64,000 nucleotides of DNA from Molanna angustata (GCA_963576475.1 OY754982.1:9092261-9156260), one strand, 5' to 3'; shown: positions 42,576 through 54,797, counted from the first letter of the stretch. Made by a program: numbers and translations. The notes: a model not told the origin generated them from the sequence alone.

Positions 42576-45500
42576 CTGTAACAATTATGTAAAATCATTT
42601 TACTATTTCACACAGCGTAAAATGCCACAAAAAGTAAGTAAGGAAGTACAGTGTCATTCCATGATGACTCATATTACATTTCATTCAAGAAAAATATTTT
42701 AAGGATTGAAACAATGGGGTGGTGTGGTTCAACCAACTTGAAACAGATTTGAGACTGGCAAACTGAATATGTATAATGAATTCAAAAGAAAAATAAAATA
42801 GACTTGTTAAATTTGACTGAATTGTATTAACTTCATATCGTATAGCAATAATTCTGCATAAATAATATTTTGTCTCTTTTGTTTTTAAATGTCTCCTTTA
42901 TACATGAGTGCTTGCACTATGGTAAGGGGAAAAATGTTTTTTTTTATTGTGTATTTTTTTCTGTACTTTTTTATTGTTTTTTTATGTGTGTATTATAAAT
43001 TTAATAAATAAAGAAATAAACTTGTAAAATATAAAACATGACATAGCATATTGATTAGTATTTATCTCACTTTAAATGAATATTGATCATAATAAAGCAA
43101 TAAGTATATCAGGTTTTTTTTTAAATAGTGATCAGAATTAACAGAATTTTGCATACTCTTACCCCACTCAATTGAGAACATTTAAGAGCTGATATAAATA
43201 TTGATCACAAGAAAACATTGAAAACTTTCATTCATAAAAAAATATTCAAGGTCAATTGTTGTTGAATAAAAGAGACAGTAATAAGAGCCAGGTTATCGAA
43301 AATACAAGAGGCATAGTTATATTCCAGATAGTTCAGTAATGAGATTTACTATACAATCTCAATGAAGTGCCTTGTTAGGTGTGATGGTGCTGGTGTGTGG
43401 GAATCAGTGGCGGCTGGTGACCTTAAATCTTAGATGGGCTCAAAATTATAATTATTTATTTATTTATTTAATATACAGAGACACCAACAGAACACTGAAC
43501 AACACAAACAAAAAAAAACATGAAACAAAAAATAGAATCTCCAGTACTCCAATAACAGGTATCTCCCGCATGGCTATTGTGCATAGTTAGGTATGTACAA
43601 TCAACGTCTCCTGACCATTCATATTATAAAAAAGACATTACTTTGCACAGTTAAAAGAAAAGTTTAAAATACACATATACATATATGTAGAAAAACAGAA
43701 AGAAAACAAATGTTGAACTAATAAAATAAAACATAAAAAAAGAAGGAACAATTGAACCGAGACAAAAAAAAACAAATAGATTTTACCCAGCATATTTTAA
43801 AGGATAAAAATAAGCAATTTATCATAGATCAATTTCTATGAAATATGAACGTCATTGTCATTACATTAAATTGTCACAACGATTCAGACGCAACGTCTGA
43901 ATCTACCAATACAATGACACTCCGACACGGCAGAATGTCACTGTATTGGCAGGTGCATACGCGAGTGCAATGTAACGACAGTCAATAAATAACGTCGCGG
44001 ACAAAATCGCGAACTCGGCAACATGCCCGTCTAACTAGAATATTTTTAGTAAGACTTATAAGTTAATATGTTGTCGAATTTGCTGGTTTATATGTCGTAC
44101 TATACACGTGTCGTATTATACCTAGAAGAGAAATTAACTTACTACACGAATCAGTATGCTGTATTTGGTTGGGTTTTAAATAATGTTTGTAATAAAATGC
44201 ATCAATAAATTATAAAATAATTTATGACAGCTAATGAATTTTGATCATACAAAATTGAAAAAAAAAACTTTTGGCAACAGCCGCAAGACTGCTTCCTGAT
44301 TTTACACATTTTATATCATTTTTGTTTGCAATATTATGGTATCTATGGTATAATGATTATAAAAACGATCATGCAGTTGTTAAAAATATTATTTACCTAA
44401 AATTAATGAGTAAAAAATTAATCAACGACTCGCTTCACCTCGCGAGCAGAGCATTTTATCATTGATGCACTTTGTCTAGTCGACGAATATGTCTATCTGG
44501 GAAGCATATTTCTACGGAATGGATGGATCGATAAGGAGATCGAAAGAAGAGTTATGGCAGGAAACAGAGCAACATATCAAAGGATGTTAAAGTTGCCATT
44601 CATAACGTTATCTTAGTGCCAACCTTGACATGCAAGAGTAACCTAGACATGGCAGAAGTCACATGAAAGCAGAATAAATGCAGTTGAAACGAGATCGCTA
44701 AGAAGAATCTGCAATAGAACGATGTATGACAGGGTCAGAAATGAGGACGTAAGGTGAAGAAAGTTATCATTAATAGAATGAAAGTGAACACATTGAAATG
44801 GTTTGGCCACACAGGAAGAACTAATGAGGAACGCCCGATGAAGAAAATATATGTTGTGGACAGGAATGGAATGAAAGGTCGGGGTCGCTCAAGGAAGGGA
44901 TGGCACATCCATGTGAACAGTATTTTGAAAGACGGAAATGTTAGAAGCATGAACAACAGACGAACATGTATAAGACGATGTATGAATGTTGCCGAGGGGA
45001 TGAATGAGTGACAAGATAAAAATATGAGGCGTTCGTTTCTATGCCTACCCAGGGACATGGCGTGATGGTATGTATGTATGCACCTCGCCTCCCGGTTTTA
45101 CACAACGTATACCACAAAAATATTTTTATAAAACAAATCATTGTTAAAGACTTTTGTTATTATATTTATTTTGTTTACTATTTATCAGGATACGTACGTA
45201 TTCATATGTTATCCCTGCCTCAATTGTTGCCATTTAAATTTTTATTAGGGCACAAAGTCATAAAACCAAAGTATTTGATTAGATCGATAGTATTGAGATA
45301 TATATACATATATTTTTACTATAAAATTTATCTCATATATTCACTATGATAAAAGGATTTCAACCCATGTTTCACTCGCCCAAGCAACGACCAACTTTGA
45401 AATGAGTTATTGACGTTTACAAAGCCATAAACAGAGCGCTATCTTTGGGAATAAACTTAACTATATGTGCAAGAAAAGGATGGCAAAGGAATAAAATAAT

Positions 45501-48500
45501 ATTTAATTCATAAATAGTAGGAGTAGGATGACTATATTTTACAGAGCTACAACATTTTTCCGTGTCGTGGACACTAGTGACGAAGGTGAAGCGACGGTAA
45601 AATGGACATGGGTACTCTTGGGTAGACTTTCGAGTAACAAAGAGAATAAAATGAATAACTTACATTCTAGCTGCTTCCTTGACAAGATCTGTGATGGACA
45701 TATCGGCCAATTTAAGTTTCTCTATTTCTGTTTTGGCTGCTTGTTTCGCTTTACCAACTGCACATCCAAAGTATGACTGAAAAAGAAATTTAATGAAAAA
45801 ATCTAACCACAAATCAATTATTGTAAGAATACCGCAATGTCAGTTGACATCATAGATTTTCATATAATATACTAGATGTCGCATTTAGCAAATTTTGTAT
45901 GAATCAAATTGAGGATTTTTTCCGCGGGACTTTTGACAACAAGCTGGGCAGAAAGAAACGTTTTTTATAGAGAATAACGACTAATGTGAATTGTTTTCAG
46001 ATTTATTTGTCGAAAAAAAGAAAACACTTTGTTCATCAAGATATAGAGAAAAATTTTCTAGGAAGTGTTGAAATGTATGGAAATCTAAAATATGTTGCCA
46101 ACCAAGAAATCAAACGCGCCATATACCATGACTCACTTATTGCCTGGAGTATTCCATCTAGTATATTATATGGAAATCTTCGGTTGACATAAGTATCTAT
46201 GGTTTTTAAGTATATTCAGCTCTGAACAACTGTCTGAAATAGTTTTAGTGCAGATATTATGTTAAACAAAACAAATAATCTTAACTCATTTCAAATCAAT
46301 TTTATAAATATATAAAAGCCTAAACAAAGGATATTTGATAACCACTGATGTCTGTTTCCAAATCATTTCACTCAATTGCTTATACGTTCAAAAGTTATAT
46401 AAATAAACAATGAGGTTTTCTTAAGCATATTTTTGATAGATCAAGATGTTGCTTTTCAATTGAGTTTAGCGTTTGGAACAGCGTTTAGATAGTAGAACTC
46501 CATGTCCTCCATCTGTAGAACATTAAATCTTGTTTAATTTTTATTCTTTTTAATTTGCAGGAATAATTTGTCTATGTTGACAAATAAAAGAGATAAAAAA
46601 ATGATGTAAATCTTACATATGATACTCCACTTGGATCAATCATGTACATGGATGGCCCATCAAACTTATTCCAGGAGCACATGACTGCTGAGCATCCATA
46701 CGGCCTCACAGCGCTGTACAGGGTATAGGCGTGCATGTACATGGCCACTCTTTCATTCAAGTTCTTCAGGGGAACTGGAACACCAAACTGAGCAGAAAAG
46801 CTTCCAGCTTCTGATCGTGCTGTTTCGGCTATTTGTCTTGCATCGGATATCAGACCAGATACAGCCTAGAATATGTAAATAAGAGAAACATAATTAAAGT
46901 AATTTAATACTATTTCTGAAACACAAAATGATCTATTTTTTAACTCATATTTTTGCAGCTGTATGTAATTTTATCACAAGATGAATCGACTGCCCTGGGA
47001 AAGTGGAAAGTCGATTGGCTTCTGCGTCAGCGTCCTGGGTTCATTATTCATAGGGGAGAAATTGATTGAAATAAATTTCTTACGCACTGGTAGAATATCC
47101 AGAAACCATCTTATATATAGATGAGTGGTCGCAGAGTGGTTAGCGCGCTGGGTTAGTAATCCAGTGGTCGCGAGTTTGAATCCTACCACAACCGATTACA
47201 TTCAACTATAGCACAAACATATGCTTAATTAAGGGAATGTATGAGGATGTATATGTACTTGGTGCAAACAAGGACATGTTTTTTTTATATAATATTTATT
47301 TTTTATTACTGAATACATAAGTACATTTGAAAATTAAATCCAACAATAATTCAAAAATATTGCCAGATTAGAAGTGCGGACACTTGTGTATGGGGCAAGA
47401 GTAACATTTAAATAGTATAATTAACAGTAAGAAAAAAAACTATTCTAAACTAATTCTAGCAACGGACATTAAATTTTTATATACAATTTGTTATTGGCAG
47501 CTTGTTATTGGGTGCGTGTCAAATAACCATCCGACACAGCACCCGTTAGCCGCCCGAGACATAAAACAAAATAAAATAAATTATATCGCACATACGCGCA
47601 CATTTACAGGTACTCAAGCTCTTGAGTACCTGTAAACTTTACAGGTACTCAAGCTCTTGAGTACCTGTAAAGTTATTCAAAGATGGAATTATATAATTTA
47701 TATCTAATTCCATCTTTGAATAACTTGTAGTTGTTCACTAACTTTATATCGCATGGGAGAGTATTGAAATATTTAGTGCCCAGATAATTCATTCTTTGAC
47801 ATATTCATTCTTTAAAAAAAATGGTAGTTGCGCCTCTCACCACTGAAATTTGTCAAGATATTTGCCAATACCTATAACACTAGTTAGTCTGAAGAAATTG
47901 CCATTTGGCAATAAACTCACAGAATTTAGACTAAAAAGTTTGCACAGAATGTAAGTGTTAAAACAAATAAGTAAATTATGTAAAGTACCTTATCTGGAAA
48001 TTATAAAAAAATGAATAGTGCAATCATTGTAGAAATATGAAACTCAATCATGCATTGTGATTTTAAAATTGAGTAAAAATGACATTTTTCTCACATTTCA
48101 AGTTTTTAAATATCATCGCCTGACATCCATGAATTGTTCAGGGTACATACTTACACTAAACAGTGCATAAGTTAAATGATATTTTACTGTTAATATTAAG
48201 GCTGTGGTTACGATGCCGAGATAAGTGCATTGCACCTTTTACGCATTTTTGATTAATTGTGTTTGTCATTTAATTAAAAAAAACTCAACTAACCATTCCG
48301 ATATGCTGGTCGATATCAAATATCCTTTTGTTGGCTTTTGGTTCGTATAACTTGGATGTGATTAACTTTTCAACTGCCAAAACAACTCCATCTTTACCAC
48401 GAAGTCCGATGACAGTTCCAGAATTTTCTACAGCTTTGACTGCATATTCTACTTGGAAAACACGTCCATCAGGAGAAAACTGCGATGCTGACAAGTCATA

Positions 48501-48747
48501 CTAAAATTTAAGAATGGATCATAAATATAAGTAAAAAGTCAAACACATGAATTTCTTATTAGATAAAGGAGAACAAATGCAGGTAACTCAATAAATACAT
48601 GTATTTAATTAAAATACAAAAATTATTTGAAGTATTACTCCTTTAGACAAGATTCATTTCAATTATATGGATACATTTGAAACAGAATAATAAATATACC
48701 ATGTTAGTTTATATCAATGTACTTACACCGGTTCCAATTGAACTCAT
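42398..48747 (-). CDS. PSMA3: 20S proteasome subunit alpha type-3, 5 coding exons
   Basis: On the minus strand, 48747-48727, 48500-48294, 46865-46617, 45776-45664 and 42575-42398 join through GT-AG introns into 768 nt, i.e. 255 residues plus TAA, exactly the usual length of PSMA3 (fly Prosalpha7). It starts [20 protein letters not shown], containing the N-terminal alpha-subunit signature that gates the 20S core; the hallmark segment [14 protein letters not shown] follows. Later blocks ([60 protein letters not shown]) match the family in order. The acidic, serine-containing C-terminus ([10 protein letters not shown]) is typical and is a known type of CK2 site in this subunit. It is an alpha-ring structural subunit without the catalytic threonine of beta subunits. 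No coding damage is visible. It is convergent with the transporter gene. Confidence 0.97.
42711..43016 (+). mobile_element. LINE 3' end in PSMA3 intron 4
   Basis: ACAATGGGGTGGTGTGGTTC, the 3' hairpin GAGTGCTTGCACTATGG near 42903, and a TTTAATAAATAAAG tail. Third copy of the 16121 family, antisense to PSMA3. Confidence 0.62.
43270..43405 (+). repeat. Interspersed repeat, GAGCCGGGTAATCG type
   Basis: AAGAGCCAGGTTATCGAAAA, TAGTTCAGTAATGAG and GGTGTGTGGG follow the order in 20255-20455. In PSMA3 intron 4. Confidence 0.5.
43406..44435. other. PSMA3 intron 4 stretch
   Basis: Contains a TTTATTTATTTATTTAATA tract (43448-43470) that looks like a minus-strand LINE tail, and a GC-richer patch at 43870-44030 with the perfect hairpin ATTCAGACG-CAA-CGTCTGAAT (43882-43902). 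No gene. Confidence 0.35.
44444..45080 (+). mobile_element. RTE-like LINE in PSMA3 intron 4 with 8-bp target duplication
   Basis: CACCTCGC occurs at 44436-44443 and 45081-45088. The body encodes [16 protein letters not shown], then [16 protein letters not shown] and GRGRSRKGW in shifted frames, with a TATGTATG tail. Antisense to PSMA3. Confidence 0.78.
45664..45776 (-). CDS. PSMA3: PSMA3 coding exon 4
   Basis: Acceptor TTTTTCAG before 45776 and donor GTAAGT after 45664. It codes residues 160-196 and two bases of codon 197: [20 protein letters not shown], then the KEAAR helix. Confidence 0.95.
45845..45940 (-). repeat. Interspersed repeat in PSMA3 intron 3
   Basis: Inverted match to 21440-21510 (CCGCGG, TTTGATTCATACAAAATTTG). 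It starts about 70 bases from exon 4. Confidence 0.45.
46617..46865 (-). CDS. PSMA3: PSMA3 coding exon 3
   Basis: Acceptor TTCTAG before 46865 and donor GTAAGA after 46617. It codes residues 77-159, from [20 protein letters not shown] to MIDPSGVSY. Confidence 0.95.
46975..47110 (+). mobile_element. SINE-like fragment (family C relative)
   Basis: GTCCTGGGTTCATTATTC resembles the B-box part of 11536-11716, followed by a GAAATTGATTGAAATAAATT body. Diverged. Confidence 0.35.
47124..47281 (+). mobile_element. tRNA-derived SINE (family A) in PSMA3 intron 2
   Basis: GTGGTCGCAGAGTGGTTAGC and CGCGAGTTTGAATCCTACC, then the body and the tail ACAAGGACATG. Antisense to PSMA3. Confidence 0.7.
47603..47725. 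repeat. Cluster of three perfect hairpins in PSMA3 intron 2
   Basis: Two tandem copies of a 34-base palindrome (TTTACAGGTACTCAAG, CT, then the complement) at 47603-47636 and 47638-47671 are followed by AGTTATTCAAAGATGGAATTA paired with its complement across a short AT loop (47671-47725). All arms pair without mismatch. Confidence 0.9.
48294..48500 (-). CDS. PSMA3: PSMA3 coding exon 2 (alpha-subunit signature)
   Basis: Acceptor TTTTAG before 48500, donor GTTAGT after 48294. It codes residues 8-76 including the alpha-subunit signature and the [13 protein letters not shown] strand; it ends at HIGM in phase 0. Confidence 0.95.
48727..48747 (-). CDS. PSMA3: PSMA3 coding exon 1 (MSSIGTG)
   Basis: A 21-nt coding exon read on the minus strand: ATG at 48747-48745, then donor GTAAGT directly after codon 7. 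It is too short for ORF finding but is fixed by homology, since the family begins M-S-S/T-I-G-T-G-Y-D, and by the phase-0 junction to exon 2. Confidence 0.9.
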
Positions 48748-49095
48748 ATTTGTATTTAATTGTGAAAAGAAACGTATTTATTTAGTAAAAAATATTAAGA
48801 GAATGAGACGGCGAAATTTCAAACCGAACAACATAGAAATATAACCTCAAAAATATGATTGTTTCATATTCTGAATTCTGACAAATGACAAAGCCAAATT
48901 CGTTGTATACTATCATGGCCAGGTGAGGTAAAATGGAACTATCAAAATCTACTTCCTTACATGACTTTGATGTTTTAAAATTAGTTTGTCAGTTTTCTGG
49001 AAGATGTCACTATTTTTTTTTTAAAATAAAACAAAGCAAATTTTTATGAAGTACGATAAGTTTCGAAAGTGGTCGAATCAATGATGTGGTTAATA

Positions 49096-49924
49096 CTAGT
49101 TGCATGTAACACATGAGATCCAACTGTCGATAGCGATAGTATGTATAGTTGAAGAATATGTACCAAACTATAAACCCATAGATACAAATTATTGAATATT
49201 TTCAGATATTTTGTTGTCTATACAACATATGTAGGTATGTATGTCAAGATAGGATAGTATGGAGGATGATCCTTTTTCCTACCCAGAATATGCAAATAGC
49301 ATGATGGTATGTATGTATGTTTGGAGATGAAGTATCAAACTATTAAGTCTTCTTACATATTGTGTATAGGCGACTGCCATACAAAATGTATGAAGCGATG
49401 TCGTCACTAAATTCAATTTTTAAAAAAATTGTTAAAAAAAAATTGAGATCTTCTACTACAATGTTAATATTTTTTATAGAAAATTAAATTATCTAGTTGG
49501 GGTCTTTCGGCTTTTTTCGATAATTGTAAAAGTTTTGGAAATATAGGCAGTTAAACTCATAAATTTATCATAAAAAAAATATTTTTCTTAATAAAAAATG
49601 TTTGAGAAACCCTGGAATTTTTTTGAAAAAACTGATTTGAGATTTTGTATTTGTCTATGTTTGTACCAATTTTCAGCGTTCTAGCGTTTATGGTTTCTGA
49701 GATATAAGGAAAAATAAAATAAAAATTCAAAAGTTGATAACCCCTGACTGAAACAAAAATTTATAATTCCGAGTATAAAAGTTTTGTAGGCCTATAACTG
49801 TTTATATATTCTGAAATTTTGGGCTTTGTAAATTGAGCGGATCAAAAGTTATAAGGGGGGGACGGACACACACACAGACACACACACAGACACACACACA
49901 GACACACACACAGACACACACACA

Positions 49925-49989
<65 letters not shown>

Positions 49990-50193
49990 ACGAAATGTTC
50001 TACTCCGAATTCTGAGTAAATCCGTGTATGGAACATATATGCTGCGAAGCCTCTAAGTTGGTGTTTTTTGACTTCAAAGATGGAAAAGCCGTGAAAAAAG
50101 TAGACCTCTCCATACAATTCTCGCGTATTCTGGCTTGATACATTGTCGATATGTTAAGAGAACAAAGTTCTCCTGAACAAATCGACAGTTGGA
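49096..50193 (-). mobile_element. Helitron-like element, full copy, tandem unit 1
   Basis: A complete 1098-bp copy on the minus strand: 5' TCCAACTGTCGATTTG at 50193, 3' hairpin plus CAACTAG at 49096, followed by T. The core holds an expanded CA/CAGA microsatellite (49862-49992). Nearly identical to the neighbour at 50208. Confidence 0.82.
49862..49992. repeat. CA/CAGA microsatellite inside a Helitron
   Basis: Regular 10-base CACACACAGA-like units followed by an uninterrupted CA run of about 30 dinucleotides. The same position in sister copies (1940, 6850, 50973) has shorter versions. Confidence 0.95.
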
Positions 50194-50207
50194 CAAGGTA
50201 ATTAAAA

Positions 50208-51264
50208 CTAGTTGCATGTAACACATGAGATCCAACTGTCGATAGCGATAGTATGTATAGTTGAAGAATATGTACCAAACTATAAACCCATAGATACAAA
50301 TTATTGAATATTTTCAGATATTTTGTTTTCTATACAACATATGTAGGTATGTATGTCAAGATAGGATAGTATGGAGGAAGATCCTTTTTCCTACCCAGAA
50401 TATGCAAATAGCATGATGGTATGTATGTATGTTTGGAGATGAAGTATCAAACTATTAAGTCTTCTTACATATTGTGTATAGGCGACTGCCATACAAAATG
50501 TATGAAGCGATGTCGTCACTAAATTCAATTTTTAAAAAAATTGTTAAAAAAAATTGAGATCTTCTACTACAATGTTAATATTTTTTATAGAAAATTAAAT
50601 TATCTAGTTGGGGTGTTTCGGCTTTTTTCGATAATTGTAAAAGTTTTGGAAATATAGGCAGTTAAACTCATAAATTTATCATAAAAAAAATATTTTTCTT
50701 AATAAAAAATGTTTGAGAAACCCTGGAATTTTTTTGAAAAAACTGATTTGAGATTTTGTATTTGTCTATGTTTGTACCAATTTTCAGCGTTCTACCGTTT
50801 ATGGTTTCTGAGATATATGGAAAAATAAAATAAAAATTCAAAAGTTGATAACCCCTGACTGAAACAAAAATTCAAAATTCCGAGTATAAAAGTTTTGTAG
50901 GCCTGTAACTGTTTATATATTCTGAAATTTTAGGCTCTGTAAATTGAGCGGATCAAAAGTTATAAGGGGGGGACGGACACACAGACACACACACACACAG
51001 ACACACAGACACACACACAGACACACAGACACACACACAGACACACACACACACAGACACACGAAATGTTCTACTCCGAATTCTGAGTAAATCCGTGTAT
51101 GGAACATATATGCTGCGAAGCCTCTAAGTTGGTGTTTTTTGACTTCAAAGTTGGAAAAGCCGTGAAAAAAGTAGACCTCTCCATACAATTCTCGCGTATT
51201 CTGGCTTGATACATTGTCGATATGTTAAGAGAACAAAGTTCTCCTGAACAAATCGACAGTTGGA
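50208..51264 (-). mobile_element. Helitron-like element, full copy, tandem unit 2
   Basis: 1057 bp, same orientation as and nearly identical to 49096-50193, separated by 14 bases. It differs mainly in the length and phasing of the microsatellite (50973-51063) and a handful of substitutions. Its 5' end abuts a GAGTGGATTGTGGCC MITE. Confidence 0.82.
50973..51063. repeat. CACACAGA microsatellite inside a Helitron
   Basis: Irregular alternation of CACACAGA and CAGACACA units, shorter than the array in the neighbouring copy. Confidence 0.93.
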
Positions 51265-51828
51265 CGAGTGGATTGTGGCCAACGCTATACCCCTCACTAC
51301 CAAGTCACTCCACAAAGTGTTAAATATTTTCAACATTTTTATGAAAAGAGTCTGTTCTATAATTTTTTATTTAAATATTTTATTATGTAAACTTGATATT
51401 TCTTTAACGCAATTTTTATGAAAATGATGTGCCTTTTTACCAATTTGTAAATAAAAAATTAAAATTTGAAGTTTCCTGAGCTTGGGGTCACTTTGAAATA
51501 TTTAACAGTTAAAAAAAATAAGAAACACTGTTGATGTCCTTCAAAATCTAAAGGGGTCAAAGCGAGTATTAGATATAAGGTACCTACATAATATTAACAA
51601 AATTTGAAAAGAATCGAACGAGTACTCTAGTCTATAATAATCGATTAGTACATAGCACACAGCACATACTTACATAACACACACAGATACCTACATTGTA
51701 ATGAAACTTTCAGAATACAATCTCAGCATTATACCTACTTGTCGATAATCTGAAATAAACAAAATACCCTTAAAATTGCCAAGTCATAGCTCCCCACTAG
51801 GTATATCCCTTGGGTTAGTGAGGAGTAA
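51265..51828 (+). mobile_element. GAGTGGGTTGTGGCC-type MITE
   Basis: Opens GAGTGGATTGTGGCC and CTCACTACCAAGTC, closes GGGTTAGTGAGGAGTAAAAA: TACCCCTCACTA-type inverted ends. Directly abuts the 5' end of a Helitron. Confidence 0.65.
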
Positions 51829-51964
51829 AAAAGTAAATTTGATATTTGAGAAACATCAATGTTCTTTAGAATTCCTGTCATTTATTTTTGGTATAGGTAT
51901 TTATGTTGTAGGTACCTGCCGTTCGAAAATATATTGAATTCGGCCTTACTCCTTCTTCATTAAA

Positions 51965-52299
51965 TTATTGTATAAATGTAATTTAGTGACGAGATCTTTT
52001 CATACAATTTGTATGGCATAATATACAACATCTACGGGGACTAATAGTTTGATTTAATCTTCATATTATGTAGGTACATTCATATATACCATTGAGCTGT
52101 TTCTACCAATTTGGGGTAGGAAAAAATGACTGAAATCTCACTACCTTATCCTGACATACCTACATTGCATAGAAAACAAAATATCTTAAAATATTCAATA
52201 ATTTGGATATAAGTTTATATTAGTTTGATACGAATTCTTCAACTATGTATATTTACTATCTCAATCGGCAGTTGGATCTCACGTGTTACATGCATCTAG
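51965..52299 (+). mobile_element. Helitron-like element, 3' part
   Basis: Starts in the GTGACGAGATC segment and ends in hairpin plus CATCTAG followed by T. The 5' half is missing. Confidence 0.6.
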
Positions 52300-52499
52300 T
52301 TCCTACTATTTACACTTCTAAGATGTAGAAATATGTAATGAATAAAATGAAAATTAACACAATTTGGCAGACCACGTCGAGAAGCTACTCTTAATACAGT
52401 TCAAAGCTAAATATCTTCTGGAGTCTAACTAACAGACCAGTATACACCACAGCAATTGGTAATCAGTTGGTTACCAACACGCTACATTGGTGTCCCGAC

Positions 52500-52816
52500 G
52501 TGAATTGAACACGCAACCTTGAGATGGTTTGGCCAGCTGGGAAGAATGAATGAAGAACTTCTGAAGAAGAAAATATAGTAGCTGACTAGGATCATACCTT
52601 CACGAAGCTGACAGTGTCGGGGGCGCCTTAGAAAAGGATGGCACGACCATGTGAATGACATTCTGAAAGACGGAAATTTAAGAAGCTTGAACAACAGACG
52701 AACACGCATAAGACGATGCATGAATGTTCATGAATGTGTGCCAAGACTGAAAAATCTGGCGTTTGCTACTCCCTGCCTACCCTGCGAGGGAAATGGCGTG
52801 ATGGGATGTATGTATA
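52500..52816 (+). mobile_element. RTE-like LINE fragment
   Basis: LRWFGQLGRMNEELLKKKI, then an unrelated stretch with frame loss, then KGWHDHVNDILKDGN and the GATGTATGTAT tail. Same family as 8810. Confidence 0.7.
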
Positions 52817-53286
52817 CGCGATGAATCTTGCCATTATAAATCACAAGATTGAGTTTATTTATCTACCCGTGGATGCACTTACCTGAACTCGATCTGATAA
52901 AGTATATAAAGCGGTCGTGAAACAGGTGTTGGTACTAAATAGCTTTAACACTTATAATCTGCATCTATTTACCTAGGCACAGTGTTGGATTGGATAACCA
53001 GCTCAGACAGTGATAACTGATAACTATCAATGCACTGTTGTGTCGCCATATTTGGTGTGATGCTTGAACAGATGTTGAATGCGACTTATCAAAATGATAA
53101 ATCTTAAAATGAAGAAAAAGCTATTAACGAAACATAAAGAGTACACGTCTATTTGTGTTGTGTAGTTAGACTTAAACAGTGATCTAAAAACACACAACTG
53201 CTTAGAAATGATAAGCGGGTAATGTAGTAGGAACAGTAAATAATTAAAAAAATAAAAACTATCTAATACGTTATTTAAATTTATAA

Positions 53287-54030
53287 TGAGTGGGTTGTGG
53301 GCATCGCTATACTTCTCACTACCAAGTCAGTCCACAAACTATTTAAATTTTGAATGGAAAATGTTCAGCATAGGTCGGGAAAGGACGGAGAGCATTCTTT
53401 ATAACGAATATTTGGCACATATATTATGATGTACCGAACTCAGGGATTGTATGGCGTTGGCGGACTAACGAGTTTTCCTTTGTGGTTTTACTTTTCATAC
53501 CCTTATTGTTCTAAACTGTCTTTAAGTTTGATTTTTGTTTTTTTGTTAAAAATGTTCTGTTTCTACTTTTTGAATAGGCATTCGTTGATTATTGTTTTTT
53601 TTTTCCAATTTGCAATGCACTTTTTTATGTATGTATTTTTAATGTTATTTAAAATACATAGGTACCTAAGTATATAAAAAAGTGCAAAGCTTGGGGTCTC
53701 TGAAATATTTGAAAATTAAGAAAAATTGAGAAGAACTGATTGTTCTTCAAAATCTGACAGTGCCAAGCTAATATTAGATATACAAATTTGCGAAATTTGA
53801 TAAGAATCGAAATAGTGCATTTGTCTATAATCGATAAATTAGAATTAACACGCCGTATATAGTGCATAGCACATAGTACACAGCACACGCACACAGATAC
53901 ATTGTGATGAAACTTTCAGAATACAATCTCATCATGATACTCTGTAGTTGATAATATGCAATAAAAAATAACCTTAAAATTTGCGAATTCATAAGTCCTC
54001 ACTATATCCTATTGGGTTAGTGAGGAATAA
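53287..54030 (+). mobile_element. GAGTGGGTTGTGGGC-type MITE
   Basis: Same start (GAGTGGGTTGTGG, CTTCTCACTACCAAG) and end (GGGTTAGTGAGGAATAA) as 51265. A 300-base T-rich stretch (53370-53670) is extra. Confidence 0.6.
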
Positions 54031-54462
54031 TAATTGATTAAATCGGTAGATGTCATAATGAATATACCTATAAGGAAAGGTATAAGAGAATTTCTCCTCC
54101 TTTCTATATATTTCTCCTCTAATGAATACCTTCTCAAAGACAAAAAATCAAACTATATTTGAAACAAGATTCTGTCTAAATACAATTTGTAAACGGCCTG
54201 ATACGAGTAGCTTAAGTTTAAGTTTAAATTTTTTAATAATGATTATGAAAATGTACATTTTTTTACCAGCAGCGCCTGCCTCACTTCTCAATCAATCAAT
54301 CCCAAGGCAATCTACTATTTTTATACTAGACCTTGAGGCCTGTTGTTGGCAGAAATGTCGTTCTTTTGCGAGGATGACTCCCTTATATTCATCCATTTCT
54401 TCGTAGGTCTGCTTGGAGTCGTCTGTCTGGAGGTCAGCCATAAAGCGCTGTGTGTGGGATCC

Positions 54463-54542
54463 TGGGGGGCAAGTCTGGTCAACCGGCTGAATAAAACTAT
54501 CCATGATTACCCATATCATGGATATAATTATATGATGGAGAA
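54463..54542. mobile_element. Palindromic MITE, AAGTCTG-type, left half
   Basis: TGGGGGGCAAGTCTGGTCAACC and ACCCATATCATGGATAT, then truncated in the loop; an RT fragment follows at once. Confidence 0.65.
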
Positions 54543-54555
54543 TAATAAACAATAA

Positions 54556-54797
54556 TACTGCCAGAAATTGTGAAATTTGGAGTGCCTCAGGGATCAGTAC
54601 TCGGACCAATTTTATTTATTCTGTACATAAAAAATCTTGATAATCTAATTCAAAATGAAGGATTTGACTCTTTTGTTTACGCCGACGACCGTTTGTTATT
54701 CAAATTTTGTTATCCTAAATTTAAAAAAAAAACTAAATCTATGTTATATTATGGATATGTGATTTTTTGTCGATATTTCTTTCTCAGAGTAGTGTAA
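54556..54797 (+). mobile_element. Reverse transcriptase core fragment
   Basis: FGVPQGSVLGPILFILYIKN and FDSFVYADDRLLF are the RT palm motifs including YADD; the frame ends soon after. It abuts a truncated palindromic MITE at 54463. Flanks do not continue the element. Confidence 0.8.

Noticed and set aside
44271..44465. 64-codon frame near the LINE in PSMA3 intron 4
   Set aside because: It runs into the LINE target site, shows no domain and has no splice context.
49842..51188. Cys/Val-rich minus-strand frames across the CA tracts
   Set aside because: They are translations of microsatellites and Helitron sequence; the same frame in both tandem copies reflects DNA identity, not coding.
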